Positions 17,737 through 27,100 of a DNA stretch of 64,000 nt are shown in pieces. Under the pieces are notes generated by a model that ran no database searches, was not told the origin of the DNA, and saw nothing but the letters and a program-made list of their open reading frames with translations. Numbering within the stretch: the first letter of the stretch is position 1; every line of letters begins with the position of its first letter. The DNA is from Variovorax davisae (GTDB lineage Bacteria > Pseudomonadota > Gammaproteobacteria > Burkholderiales > Burkholderiaceae_C), in the NCBI RefSeq assembly GCF_030316845.1, contig NZ_JASZYS010000002.1, positions 434,001 to 498,000 of the forward strand. The letters are read 5' to 3'. The translations under genes and the position numbers were made by a program.

Positions 17737-20148
17737 ATGACTGTTCCCTTCGTGGGCTCGCGCGTGCGCGGCCTGATCGTCCTTGCGGCCGCGGCGTCGT
17801 CGTTCACGACCGCCTGGGCCGTCGATGCCTTCACGGTGCGCGACATCCGTGTCGAAGGCTTGCAGCGCGTCGAGCCCGGCACGATCTTCGCGTCGCTGCC
17901 GGTGCGCGTCGGCGAGACCTACGACGACGAGCGCGGCGCGGCGTCGATCCGGGCGCTGTTCGACCTCGGCCTGTTCAAGGACGTCCGCATCGACGTCAAC
18001 GGCAACGTGCTGGTGGTCATCGTCGAGGAGCGGCCGACCATCGCCGAGGTCGAATTCAGCGGCGTCAAGGAGTTCGACAAGGACGTGCTCCTGAAGGCCC
18101 TGCGCGAGATCGGGGTGGCCGAGGGGCGGGCCTACGACAAGGCGCTGGCCGACCGCGCCGAGCAGGAGCTGAAGCGCCAGTACATCACGCGCAACCTCTA
18201 CAACGCGCAGATCGTCACCACGGTCACGCCGACCGAGCGCAACCGCGCCAACCTGAGCTTCACGGTGACCGAGGGGGAGCCGGCCCGGATCCGGGAACTG
18301 CACGTGATCGGGCACGAGGCCTTCGACGAGTCGACCCTGCTGAGCCTGTTCAACCAGGACGACGGCGGCTGGCTCGCCTGGTACACCAAGTCCAACCAGT
18401 ACGCGCGCGCCAAGCTCAATGCCGACATCGAGTCGCTGCGCTCCTTCTATCTCACGCGCGGCTACCTGGAGTTCCGGATCGACTCGACCCAGGTCGCCAT
18501 CTCGCCCGACCGCCAGGACCTCTCGATCTCGATCCACATCAGCGAAGGCGAGAAATTCGCGGTGGCCGCGGTCAAGCTCGAGGGCGACTACCTCGGGCGC
18601 GAGGAGGAGTTCAAGTCGCTGGTGACCGTGCGGCCCGGCGTGCCCTACAACGGCGAGATGGTGAGCCAGACCACCAAGGCCTTCACCGACTACTTCAGCA
18701 CCTTCGGCTACGCCTTCGCGCGGGTCAACGCGCGCCCCGAGATCGACCGCGCCCACAACCGCGTCACGATGGTCCTGCAGGCGGAGCCGGGGCGCCGGGT
18801 CTACGTGCGGCGGGTCAGCATCGGCGGCAACAACCGCACCCGCGATGAAGTGATCCGGCGCGAATTCCGCCAGTACGAGGCCTCCTGGTACGACGGCGAC
18901 AAGATCAAGCTGTCGCGCGACCGGGTCGACCGGCTCGGCTACTTCACCGACGTCAGCGTCGACACCCAGGAGGTGCCCGGCACCACCGACCAGGTCGACC
19001 TCACCGTCGAGGTCAAGGAGAAGCCGACCGGCAGCCTGCAACTGGGCGCGGGCTATTCGACCACCGGGCTGTCGGTGAACTTCGGCATCACGCAGGAGAA
19101 CGTGTTCGGCTCCGGCAACTACCTCGGACTGCAGGTGAGCGGGGGCGCCTACAACCAGTCGATCTCGCTGGCGGCGACCGATCCGTACTTCACGACGGGC
19201 GGCATCTCGCGCACCGTGAGCCTGTTCCATACGGTGACCCGCCCGTACTACGAGGCCGACGGCAACTACAAGCTGGCCAGCACCGGCGCCTCGCTCAAGT
19301 TCGGCGTGCCCTTCAGCGAGCTGGACACGGTCTACTTCGGCCTCGGGCTGGAGGGCTACCAGTTCACGCCGGGCGCCAACGGCACCTACACCCTGGTCGA
19401 CGGCTCGTACGTGTACACCGCGACCCCCCAGGCCTACCTCGACTACTTCCAGTGCACGGGCACGGTGCCGAGCGTGGTCTGCGCGCAGAGCAGCCTGCTG
19501 GGCGTGCCCTTGACGGTCGGCTGGTCGCGCGACGACCGCGACAGCACCCTGGTGCCCAGCCGCGGGCGCTTCCAGACCGCCAGCCTGGAGCTGGGCACTA
19601 GCTCCGATCTGCGCTACCTGCGGAGCCAGTACCAGTTCCAGCAGTACGTCCCGCTGAGCAAGCAGTACACGCTGGCCTTGAACGCCGAGCTCGGCTATGC
19701 GCGGGCGCTCGACGGCAGCAGCTTCCCGATCTTCAAGAACTTCTATGCCGGTGGCCTCGGCTCGATCCGCGGCTTCGAGACCAACTCGCTGGGCCCGCGC
19801 GACGCCGTCACGGAAGGGGCGCTGGGCGGTACCCGCAAGGCCGTGGTCAACGCCGAATTCAGCACGCCGTTCCCGGGGGCGGGCAACGACCGCACCCTGC
19901 GGCTCTACGGCTTCGTCGACGCCGGCAACGTCTTCGCCGACCGCAGCGCCGCCCTGACCGATGCCCAGTGGAAGGCGCAGAACGGCATCCGCGCCTCGGC
20001 CGGCCTGGGCATCAGCTGGATCTCGCCGCTGGGTCCGCTGCGGCTGGCCTATGCGCTGCCGCTCAGGTACCAGCAACTGGACGAAGCCAACGGCATCGCG
20101 GCCGACCGCCTGCAGCGCATCCAGTTCCAGATCGGGAGCTCGTTCTGA
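17737..20148 (+). CDS. bamA: BamA-family outer-membrane assembly protein
   Basis: 803 residues, the usual BamA length. It has a signal peptide (cleaved near AWA-VDA), five POTRA repeats (about 27-430, starting FTVRDIRVEGLQRV) and a 16-strand barrel domain (about 440-803) with the conserved GSIRGFE motif and a terminal Phe. BamA inserts beta-barrel proteins into the outer membrane. Cys573 and Cys582 sit in a predicted surface loop and could pair. The usual neighbours dxr, rseP, skp and lpxD are all absent, so this may be a second copy. Confidence 0.9.
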   Translation: MTVPFVGSRVRGLIVLAAAASSFTTAWAVDAFTVRDIRVEGLQRVEPGTIFASLPVRVGETYDDERGAASIRALFDLGLFKDVRIDVNGNVLVVIVEERPTIAEVEFSGVKEFDKDVLLKALREIGVAEGRAYDKALADRAEQELKRQYITRNLYNAQIVTTVTPTERNRANLSFTVTEGEPARIRELHVIGHEAFDESTLLSLFNQDDGGWLAWYTKSNQYARAKLNADIESLRSFYLTRGYLEFRIDSTQVAISPDRQDLSISIHISEGEKFAVAAVKLEGDYLGREEEFKSLVTVRPGVPYNGEMVSQTTKAFTDYFSTFGYAFARVNARPEIDRAHNRVTMVLQAEPGRRVYVRRVSIGGNNRTRDEVIRREFRQYEASWYDGDKIKLSRDRVDRLGYFTDVSVDTQEVPGTTDQVDLTVEVKEKPTGSLQLGAGYSTTGLSVNFGITQENVFGSGNYLGLQVSGGAYNQSISLAATDPYFTTGGISRTVSLFHTVTRPYYEADGNYKLASTGASLKFGVPFSELDTVYFGLGLEGYQFTPGANGTYTLVDGSYVYTATPQAYLDYFQCTGTVPSVVCAQSSLLGVPLTVGWSRDDRDSTLVPSRGRFQTASLELGTSSDLRYLRSQYQFQQYVPLSKQYTLALNAELGYARALDGSSFPIFKNFYAGGLGSIRGFETNSLGPRDAVTEGALGGTRKAVVNAEFSTPFPGAGNDRTLRLYGFVDAGNVFADRSAALTDAQWKAQNGIRASAGLGISWISPLGPLRLAYALPLRYQQLDEANGIAADRLQRIQFQIGSSF

Positions 20149-20152
20149 CCCC

Positions 20153-21172
20153 TCACAGCACCTCGTCGCGCAACTGCGGGAACACCTTCGACACCTTCGC
20201 CAACAGGTAGTCGCCGTAGCGCCCGCTAAAGGCGTGGACGTTGGCGCGGTCCCAGCGCTCGGCGCTGTCGTCTGCTGCGGCGCTGTCCAGTCCTTCGATG
20301 CGCCGCACCCGGGCCTCGAAATTCGGATCGAAGAACAGCGGGAAGGACAGCCGGTCGCGGCCCGAGGTGTTGCGCGTGACGCGGTGCGGGGTCGACTTGT
20401 AGCGCCCGCCGGTCATGCGGTCGAGCATGTCGCCGATGTTGCAGACGAAGGACTGCGCGACCGGGGGCGCCTCGATCCAGCCGCCGGGCGTGCGCACCTG
20501 CAGTCCGCCCACGTCGTCCTGGCGCAGCACCGTGAGCAGGCCGTAGTCCGTGTGTTCGCCCACGCCCCAGTGCACGTCCATGCCCTCGGGCACCGGCTGC
20601 GTCGGGTAGTTGAAGATCCGGAACAGGATCAGGGGATCGGCGGTGTAGCGCTCGGCGAAATAGGCGGCCGGCAGGCCCAGGCTCAGCGCGATGCCTTCCA
20701 TCAGGCGGTGGCCGAGCCGCGTGACGGCCTCGATGTAGGCCAGCACGGTGGAGCGGAAGCCGTCGAGGTCGGGGAACAGGTTGGGTCCGTGCACCGGCGT
20801 GCCGGCGCGCACCAGCGGATGGTCCGCGGACAGCTCGGTGCCGAGATAGAGGCCTTCCTTCCAGTCGGGCCGGCCGGACGTGAGTTCGCCGCCGAGCGGA
20901 AAGTAGCCGCGCCAGGCCCGGCCGCCGAGGGCCATGCGCCAGCGCATCTTGGTCGGCTCGTCCAGTGCGAAGAAACGGCGGCTCAGGTCTTCGAGGCGCT
21001 GCACCAGCGCCGGGTCGACGCCGTGGCCGGTGACGTAGAAGAAGCCGTGGGCCCGGCAGGCGGCGCCGATCTGCGCCGCCACCGCTTCGCGCCCGGCAGC
21101 GCCGGCGACCAGGGCCGAGACGTTGATCACGGGCAAGCTTTCGCCGGGGGAGGAGGGGGATGAATCGGCCAT
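20153..21172 (-). CDS. 2-oxoglutarate/Fe(II) oxygenase, isopenicillin N synthase-like
   Basis: 339 residues. The N-terminal DIOX_N-type region ([22 protein letters not shown]) is followed by the 2OG-Fe(II) core. Iron ligands are His207 and Asp209 (GEHTDYG) and His263 (STPHRV), and the 2-oxoglutarate ligands are Arg274 and Ser276 (RLSFPLFF). It is a cytosolic mononuclear iron dioxygenase. Bacterial members of this subgroup have varied or unknown substrates. It is convergent with bamA (4 bp apart) and divergent from the haemoglobin gene with only 30 bp between start codons. Confidence 0.9.
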   Translation of the reverse strand: MADSSPSSPGESLPVINVSALVAGAAGREAVAAQIGAACRAHGFFYVTGHGVDPALVQRLEDLSRRFFALDEPTKMRWRMALGGRAWRGYFPLGGELTSGRPDWKEGLYLGTELSADHPLVRAGTPVHGPNLFPDLDGFRSTVLAYIEAVTRLGHRLMEGIALSLGLPAAYFAERYTADPLILFRIFNYPTQPVPEGMDVHWGVGEHTDYGLLTVLRQDDVGGLQVRTPGGWIEAPPVAQSFVCNIGDMLDRMTGGRYKSTPHRVTRNTSGRDRLSFPLFFDPNFEARVRRIEGLDSAAADDSAERWDRANVHAFSGRYGDYLLAKVSKVFPQLRDEVL

Positions 21173-21202
21173 GGCTGCGATGGTGCCTCAAGTCTTGGGA
21201 CA

Positions 21203-21631
21203 ATGGCGCCCATGCAGATTCAGGACAAACCGCCTTTCGACACCCCTTACGAATGGATCGGCGGCGAAGCCGCGGTCCACGCGCTGGTCGAGCGCTTCTA
21301 CGATTTGATGGACCTCGAGCCGGCCTACGCGCAGCTGCGCGCGGTGCATGGTCCCTCGCTCGACAATGCGCGCCAGCGCCTGTTCTGGTTCCTCTGCGGC
21401 TGGCTCGGCGGGCCGCAGCACTACACCGACCGCTTCGGCCATCCGATGCTGCGCGCGCGCCACCTGCCGCAGAGCATCGGCGGCCACAGCATCGGGATCC
21501 GCGAGCGCGACGAGTGGCTGGCCTGCATGGACCAGGCGATGGGCGAGACCGGGGTGCCGGAGGATTTGCGCGAGCGGCTGCGCGGGTCGTTCTTCCAGAC
21601 CGCGGACTGGATGCGGAACAAGGGCGGCTGA
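21203..21631 (+). CDS. Group II truncated haemoglobin
   Basis: 142 residues. The 2-on-2 globin family is recognised by ALVERFYDLMD, LFWFLCGWLGGPQHYTDRFGHPMLRARH (with the proximal histidine in the RARH stretch) and the C-terminal FFQTADWMRN. Group II proteins bind oxygen and may detoxify nitric oxide or peroxide. The ATG at 21203 follows GGGACA; a second in-frame ATG at 21212 is equally plausible. The promoter must overlap the start of the divergent oxygenase gene. Confidence 0.9.
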   Translation: MAPMQIQDKPPFDTPYEWIGGEAAVHALVERFYDLMDLEPAYAQLRAVHGPSLDNARQRLFWFLCGWLGGPQHYTDRFGHPMLRARHLPQSIGGHSIGIRERDEWLACMDQAMGETGVPEDLRERLRGSFFQTADWMRNKGG

Positions 21632-21643
21632 GCCGCCACGCCC

Positions 21644-22300
21644 TCAGCGCCGCGACGGCGCCAGCAGCACCACCAGCGCCCCGCCGCCGCCCTCGGCCGG
21701 CTTGGCCTGCACGAAGGCCAGGGTCTCGTTCTTCTGGATCAGCCAGCGCTGGACCTTGGCCTTCAGCACCGGCTGCTTGCCCGGCGAGCCATGGCCCTTG
21801 CCGTGCACCACGCGCACGCAGCGCACCCCCTGTTTCCAGGCTTCGCGGATGAAGGCGCCGAGCGCTTCGCGGGCCTCGTCGCTGCGCATGCCGTGGAGGT
21901 CGAGCTGGCGCTGGATCGACCATTCGCCGGCCCGCAGCTTGCGCGTGACTTCGGTAGGGATGCCGGGCCGGCGGAAGCTCATGGCGTCGTCGGCGTCGAG
22001 CAGGGTGCTGACGTCGAATTCGTCGGACAGCGATTCGCGCAGCACGCGCTGGTCGTCGAGCTGCTGCTGCACCGGGATCGGCGCCGGCGGTTCGGGGGCG
22101 AGGGGCACCGAGGCCTTGCTGCGCAGCGGCTGGGTGGCGCCGATCGCGCGCGCGAACAGGTCCTGGTCGGCCAGGCGCTTCTGCTTCGCCGCGGCCTGCG
22201 CGGCCGCCTCGGCGGCCTCTTGCGCGCGCCGCTCGGCGAGGGAGCGCTGCACCTGCTTGAGGTCGGCCAGGCTCTTGATGTGGTTGGATTTGGCGGGCAT
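21644..22300 (-). CDS. Smr (small MutS-related) domain protein
   Basis: 218 residues. A charged, alanine-rich helical N-terminal half (to ~110) precedes an Smr domain with the LDLHGM motif near residue 133 and VRVVHGKGHGS near 160. Smr domains bind branched nucleic acid or stalled-ribosome mRNA and may nick it. Family members in proteobacteria are of the YdaL/SmrA type. It ends 13 bp from the stop of the globin gene (convergent) and begins 13 bp after the sensor-kinase gene on the same strand. Confidence 0.88.
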   Translation of the reverse strand: MPAKSNHIKSLADLKQVQRSLAERRAQEAAEAAAQAAAKQKRLADQDLFARAIGATQPLRSKASVPLAPEPPAPIPVQQQLDDQRVLRESLSDEFDVSTLLDADDAMSFRRPGIPTEVTRKLRAGEWSIQRQLDLHGMRSDEAREALGAFIREAWKQGVRCVRVVHGKGHGSPGKQPVLKAKVQRWLIQKNETLAFVQAKPAEGGGGALVVLLAPSRR

Positions 22301-22312
22301 GGCGAAAGGGGT

Positions 22313-24151
22313 TCAGGCGGCCGGGACGCTCGCCTCGATCGGGCAATGCAGCGCGAGCAGGGTGCCCGAGGTGCCCGAACAGATGTCGAGTGTGCCGCCA
22401 AGCCGCGCCGCGCGCAGCCGCATGTTCTGCAAACCCATGCCGCCCGACGGCTGCGACCCGGCGTCGCCGGCAAAGCCGTTGCCATTGTCGTGGATCGACA
22501 GCCGCAGCTGCGACCCCACGGCCTCGATGGTCACGTCCACCTGCGTGGCGCCGCTGTGCTTGAGCACGTTGGCCAGCGCCTCCTGCAGCACGCGCAGGAA
22601 ATCCAGGTCGCGCTTGCCGCCGAGCCGGCAGCCCTGCAGGCGCAGCAGTTGCCAGCGGCACGCGATGCCGGCGGCCTCCAGCAGGCGGGTGCAGCGGTGG
22701 CGCAGCGGCACCAGCCGGTCGGCCAGTTCGTCGGTGTCGTCGAAGGCCGAGCTTTCGATGATCAGGCGCAGGTCGTCGTTGACTTCCTTGAGCGCCCACA
22801 GCGCGGCGCCGTGGTCGCCGGCGCCCCGGTTGCCCAGCGTGTGGATGTGGCTGCTCAGTGTCATGCCGAGGCCGTCGTGCAGGTCGCGCACCAGGCTCAG
22901 CCGCTCGGTCAGCCGGGTCTGCACCAGCTCGGCCTCGTGCTGCCGGCCCAGGCCCTCCGCCAGCCGCTGGGTGGCCGCGTCGACCCGCTGCTGCAGCTCG
23001 GCGTTGAAATGCTCCACCAGCCGCATGCCCTTGACCATCCGCCAGGTCAGCGCGAACGAGATGCCGAGCAGCGTCGCGCTCGAAGACAGGGTGACGTAGT
23101 AGCGCGTGCCGGGCAGCCATTCGAGAAAGATCAGCGTGTCGTGGGCGCCGGCCGCCACCGGCAGCATCAGGCAGGCCGCCAGCACCGCGACCTCGAGCCG
23201 GCGGGCGACCCAGGCATGCCTGACGATGATCGCGCAGCTCGCGAAGTAGCAGAGCAGGACGGCCAGCACCGTGATGTCGCGGGCCGGCTCGAGCAGGCGC
23301 GAGGGCACGGCGATCAATGCCGCCAGCGCGGCGGCACCGACCAGCAGCGTCGCCCGCCGCAGCCGGGGCCGCGCCAGGTCGCAGAAGTGCAGCGCGAACA
23401 TGAAGAAGCAGACGATGCTGGCGACCAGCGCCAGGTGGTTGGCGCGCTGGAAGGCCTCGGTGCTCGCGAAGGGCCAGGGCCCGAGCGCGACGTAGTTCAG
23501 CGAGTAGAGCACCCACAGCAGCGAGAACAGGCTGAACCAGCCGTAGGAGCGCTCGCTGCCGCGCAGCAGCCACAGCATGCCGTACAGCACGCCCATGACC
23601 AGGGTCAGCCCGATGCCCAGCAGCGGCAGGGTGCGGCGCATCAGCAGCGATTCGCGGTAGGCCGGCCGCAACAACTCGGGCGCGCCGAGGCTCACCGGCC
23701 CCACGCCGGCTTGGAAGATCGCGATGCCCGAGACGCGGATCAGCAGCTCGTTGGCGCCCGGACGCAGCAGCGGTGCGTCGAGCACCCAGTAACGCGGCAG
23801 GTTCCAGCTGCGCGAGAGCGGCTCGACCAGGCTGGCATCGCCGCCGATCAGGCTGCCGTTGAGGGAGAAGGTCGCCGCCATGTTGGCGTACTCGACCAGC
23901 AGGCCCAGCGGCGGCGACGCGGCAGCGCCGGACCAGCGCAGCCGGTACCAGACCACGCCGTCGTAGCCGGGCCAGCGCGTCGCCCAGGCGTCCGGCAGGC
24001 TGACCGGCGTCCAGCCATCGACAGGCGGCGTGGCGGCCTGCCCGTCGGACCGGGCGGCCTCGATGCTGTCGAAGCCGGGGCCGGCCTTCGGGGGCGCCGC
24101 GCCCTGGGCGGCGCTGGCGAACAGCAGGCCGGCGAGCAGCCAGCCGAACAT
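22313..24151 (-). CDS. 7TMR-DISM sensor histidine kinase, NarX/UhpB type
   Basis: 612 residues. A signal-like helix is followed by a periplasmic domain (about 30-180), seven predicted membrane helices (about 185-395), a coiled segment, then HisKA_3 (LVRDLHDGLGMTLSS with the phosphoacceptor His) and a HATPase domain (IHDNGNGF, GGMGLQNMRLRA). The start at 24151 was chosen because it begins a signal helix and lies 17 bp after the response-regulator stop; longer starts would run into that gene. It pairs with the LuxR-type regulator encoded just upstream. The signal is unknown; 7TMR-DISM domains often sense small carbohydrates. Confidence 0.87.
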   Translation of the reverse strand: MFGWLLAGLLFASAAQGAAPPKAGPGFDSIEAARSDGQAATPPVDGWTPVSLPDAWATRWPGYDGVVWYRLRWSGAAASPPLGLLVEYANMAATFSLNGSLIGGDASLVEPLSRSWNLPRYWVLDAPLLRPGANELLIRVSGIAIFQAGVGPVSLGAPELLRPAYRESLLMRRTLPLLGIGLTLVMGVLYGMLWLLRGSERSYGWFSLFSLLWVLYSLNYVALGPWPFASTEAFQRANHLALVASIVCFFMFALHFCDLARPRLRRATLLVGAAALAALIAVPSRLLEPARDITVLAVLLCYFASCAIIVRHAWVARRLEVAVLAACLMLPVAAGAHDTLIFLEWLPGTRYYVTLSSSATLLGISFALTWRMVKGMRLVEHFNAELQQRVDAATQRLAEGLGRQHEAELVQTRLTERLSLVRDLHDGLGMTLSSHIHTLGNRGAGDHGAALWALKEVNDDLRLIIESSAFDDTDELADRLVPLRHRCTRLLEAAGIACRWQLLRLQGCRLGGKRDLDFLRVLQEALANVLKHSGATQVDVTIEAVGSQLRLSIHDNGNGFAGDAGSQPSGGMGLQNMRLRAARLGGTLDICSGTSGTLLALHCPIEASVPAA

Positions 24152-24168
24152 CCATCCCGCCGCCCGGA

Positions 24169-24858
24169 TCAGGGCAGCCAGCCCTTCGCCCGCGCGCTGT
24201 ACACCGCGCCGGCGCGCGAGTGCACCGCGAGCTTGCGGTAGATGTTCTTGGCGTGGCATTCGACGGTGTTGATGGACAGTGAGAGGCTCTGGGCGATCTC
24301 GCGGTTGCTGTGGCCTTGCGCCACCAGTTGCAGCACCTGCGTCTCCCGGGCGCTCAGCGCGGCGGGCGCCGGGGTCGCCGGGGCCGCGCCGATGTTAGCA
24401 AGGGCGCCCGGAGCGGGCTGCGGCGCCGCCATCAGCTGCAGGATGCGGCGCGCGATCACCGGATCGATCGGCGCGCCGCCGCGCTGCATGCTGCCCAGCG
24501 ACAGCTCGAGCTCGACGTCGCTGCCGTTCTTCAGCAGGTAGCCGACGGCGCCGCCGCGGATCGCCTGCAGCACCGTCGCGTCGTCGCCCAGGCTCGAGAC
24601 CACCACCGCGTCGACCGTGGGCGCATGGGCCTGCATCCAGGGCAGCAGCTCGAGGCCGTTGCCGTCGGGCAGGCCGACGTCGAGCAGCGCCAGGTCGAAG
24701 CGGCCGGCTGCCAGCTGCTCGCGCGCCTCGGCCAGCGAACCGGCCATCGCGCAGCGGGCCTGCGGCGCGGCTTGCGCGGTCACCCGTTCGAGGCGCTCGC
24801 GCACCGACGGGTCGTCATCGACGATCAATATGTCTTCCACGGCCACCTTTGCATCCAA
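24169..24858 (-). CDS. NarL/FixJ-family response regulator
   Basis: 229 residues. The receiver domain (8-125) has the acidic pair in ILIVDDDPS, the phosphorylation Asp in LALLDVGLPDG and the Lys in YLLKNGS. The C-terminal LuxR helix-turn-helix (about 165-225) reads LSARETQVLQLVAQGHSNREIAQSLSLSINTVECHAKNIYRKL when pieced together. It is the cytosolic output of the adjacent sensor kinase, and is first in the two-gene operon. Confidence 0.92.
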   Translation of the reverse strand: MDAKVAVEDILIVDDDPSVRERLERVTAQAAPQARCAMAGSLAEAREQLAAGRFDLALLDVGLPDGNGLELLPWMQAHAPTVDAVVVSSLGDDATVLQAIRGGAVGYLLKNGSDVELELSLGSMQRGGAPIDPVIARRILQLMAAPQPAPGALANIGAAPATPAPAALSARETQVLQLVAQGHSNREIAQSLSLSINTVECHAKNIYRKLAVHSRAGAVYSARAKGWLP

Positions 24859-24937
24859 GGGGGCGGCATTGTCGGCCGCACCCGATTCGGTTACGTATGG
24901 TTTCTATTCTGATCTATAACTATAAGGAACGAATTTT

Positions 24938-25615
24938 TCAGAGCAGGCCGCTCTCGGCCATGGACAAGGTGCTGCCGCGGGCCACGATCACGTGGTCGAG
25001 CACGCGCACGTCGACCAGCGCCAGTGCGGCCTTCAAGGTCTGGGTGAGCGACTGGTCGGCGCGCGAAGCCTCCACCGAGCCGCTCGGGTGGTTGTGGGCC
25101 AGCACCACGGCGGCGGCGTGGTGGTGCAGGGCGCGCGTGACCACCTCCCGCGGATAGACGCTGGTCTGGGTCAGGGTGCCGCGAAACAGTTCTTCCATGG
25201 CGATCAGGCGGTGTTGGGCATCGAGGAACAGGGCGGCGAACACTTCATGCGGCCGGGCGGCCAGGTGCAGCTGCAGGTACTGCTTGACGGCCCCGGGCGA
25301 ATCGAAGACGGCGCGCTCCTTCAGCCGCTCGGCCATCGCGCGGCGCGCGAGTTCGAGCACGGCCGCCAGTTCGGCCCGCTTGGCGGTGCCGCCCAGGCCC
25401 TTGACCTGCTTCAGGTCGTCGAGCCCGGCATGGAGCAGGCCGGCCAGGCCGCCGAAGCGATCGAGCAGCTCCTGCGACAGCTGCAGCACGTTTTTTCCGC
25501 GCAGGCCGGTGCGCAGCAGCAGCGCCAGCAGTTCGGCATCGGCCAGCGCGCCGGCACCGAGCGCGATCAGTCGCTCGCGCGGCCGCGCGCCATCCGGCAG
25601 GTCCTTGAAAGACAT
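24938..25615 (-). CDS. radC: RadC-family JAB1/MPN domain protein
   Basis: 225 residues. Helix-hairpin-helix region at the N-terminus ([29 protein letters not shown]), then an MPN domain with the metal motif [14 protein letters not shown] (HxH..D). Named RadC although a role in DNA repair is not established. The start at ATG 25615 (MSFKDLP) matches the family; an upstream in-frame start would lie in the fkpB promoter. It is divergent from fkpB with 64 bp between. Confidence 0.9.
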   Translation of the reverse strand: MSFKDLPDGARPRERLIALGAGALADAELLALLLRTGLRGKNVLQLSQELLDRFGGLAGLLHAGLDDLKQVKGLGGTAKRAELAAVLELARRAMAERLKERAVFDSPGAVKQYLQLHLAARPHEVFAALFLDAQHRLIAMEELFRGTLTQTSVYPREVVTRALHHHAAAVVLAHNHPSGSVEASRADQSLTQTLKAALALVDVRVLDHVIVARGSTLSMAESGLL

Positions 25616-25679
25616 GGTGCCTACGGGGTTCCGACCCCACTCCCTAAAATAGGGGCCCAGTCTATAGGGACCCCTCACC

Positions 25680-26138
25680 TTGTCTTCGATTTCCACCGCC
25701 GCCGTCGTCACGCCCGGTTCCTTCCTCACGCTGCACTACCGGCTGTCCGGTCCTGCGGGCGACATCATCAACACCTTCGACGACAAGCCGGCCACGCTGT
25801 CGCTCGGCACCGGCGAGCTGTCGCCGGCGGTCGAGCAGCGCCTGATCGGCCTGGCGGAAGGGGCGCACGCCACCTTCGAGCTGCCGGCGGGCGAGGCCTT
25901 CGGCGAGCGCAACGCCGACATGCAGCAGTGGGTCGCGCGCACCCTGCTGACCCGCATCGGCGACCCCGACGAGCCCTACGCCATCGGCGACGTGATCCAG
26001 TTCCCGACGCCCGACGGCACCGGCAGCTATGCGGGCGCGGTGATCGAGTCGAACGCGACCGCGGTGCGCTTCGATTTCAACCATCCACTCGCAGGGCAGC
26101 CCGTGACCTTCGAGGTGAAGCTGATCGGCGTGCTGTGA
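25680..26138 (+). CDS. fkpB: SlpA/FkpB-type peptidyl-prolyl isomerase, TTG start
   Basis: 152 residues. It is an FKBP domain with an inserted flap ([38 protein letters not shown]), as in SlpA/FkpB, a cytosolic prolyl isomerase and chaperone. The only in-frame start after the upstream TAG at 25665 is TTG 25680; no ATG or GTG occurs before conserved sequence. It overlaps ispH by 4 bp (GTGA). The fkpB-ispH pairing is conserved in many proteobacteria. Confidence 0.88.
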   Translation: MSSISTAAVVTPGSFLTLHYRLSGPAGDIINTFDDKPATLSLGTGELSPAVEQRLIGLAEGAHATFELPAGEAFGERNADMQQWVARTLLTRIGDPDEPYAIGDVIQFPTPDGTGSYAGAVIESNATAVRFDFNHPLAGQPVTFEVKLIGVL

Positions 26139-27100
26139 GCGGCATCGAAGAAGTCATCCTGGCCGAGCCGCGCGGTTTCTGCGCCGGCGTCGACCGCGCG
26201 ATCGAGATCGTCGAGCGCGCCATCGCCAAGTTCGGCGCCCCGATCTACGTGCGCCACGAGATCGTGCACAACACCTACGTGGTCAACGAGCTCAAGGCCA
26301 AGGGCGCGGTCTTCATCGAGGACCTGGCCGACGTGCCGCCCGGCGCCACGCTGGTGTTCAGCGCCCACGGCGTCAGCAAGGCGGTGCAGGCCGAGGCGCG
26401 CGCGCGCGGCTTCGAGATCTTCGACGCCACCTGTCCGCTGGTGACCAAGGTCCACGTCGAAGTGGCCAAGCTGGCCAAGGAAGGCTACGAGTTCATCATG
26501 ATCGGCCACAAGGGCCACCCCGAGGTCGAGGGCACGATGGGGCAGCTGTCGAGCGGCATCCACCTGGTCGAGGACGTGGCGGACGTGGCGCGGGTGGCGC
26601 CGGCACAGACCGCGAAGCTCGCGGTCGTGACGCAGACCACGCTGTCGGTCGACGACGCGGCCGAGATCTCGGCGGCCGTGCGGGCGCGCTTTCCGAGCGT
26701 GCGAGAGCCCAAGCAGCAGGACATCTGCTATGCCACGCAGAACCGGCAGGACGCCGTGAAGATGCTGAGCCCGCAGGTCGACCTGGTGATCGTGGTCGGC
26801 AGCCCGACCAGTTCCAACAGCAACCGGCTGCGCGAACTCTCGCAGCGTCTCGGCACCGAGAGCTACATGGTCGATTCGGCGGCCGAGCTGCGGCCCGAGT
26901 GGTTCGAGGGCAAGAGCCGCATCGGCCTCACGGCGGGTGCCTCGGCCCCCGAGATCCTGGTGCGCGAGGTGATCGACCGCATCAAGGCCCTGGGCGCGGT
27001 GTCGGTGCGCAAGATGGACGGCATCCAGGAGACCCTCAAGTTCCCGCTGCCCAAGGGGCTCAAGCTCGACGACATCCCGCCGCCGGGGCACATCTCGTGA
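26135..27100 (+). CDS. ispH: 4-hydroxy-3-methylbut-2-enyl diphosphate reductase IspH
   Basis: 321 residues. The last enzyme of the MEP isoprenoid pathway; it uses a 4Fe-4S cluster to reduce HMBPP to IPP and DMAPP. Cluster cysteines are in PRGFCAGVDRA, FDATCPLVTKVH and QQDICYATQNRQ; HEIVHN, SAHGVSK and GHKGHPEVEGT are also conserved. GTG 26135 overlaps the fkpB stop; the protein begins [15 protein letters not shown], matching the family. Its own stop overlaps the next gene the same way. Confidence 0.96.
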   Translation: MSGIEEVILAEPRGFCAGVDRAIEIVERAIAKFGAPIYVRHEIVHNTYVVNELKAKGAVFIEDLADVPPGATLVFSAHGVSKAVQAEARARGFEIFDATCPLVTKVHVEVAKLAKEGYEFIMIGHKGHPEVEGTMGQLSSGIHLVEDVADVARVAPAQTAKLAVVTQTTLSVDDAAEISAAVRARFPSVREPKQQDICYATQNRQDAVKMLSPQVDLVIVVGSPTSSNSNRLRELSQRLGTESYMVDSAAELRPEWFEGKSRIGLTAGASAPEILVREVIDRIKALGAVSVRKMDGIQETLKFPLPKGLKLDDIPPPGHIS

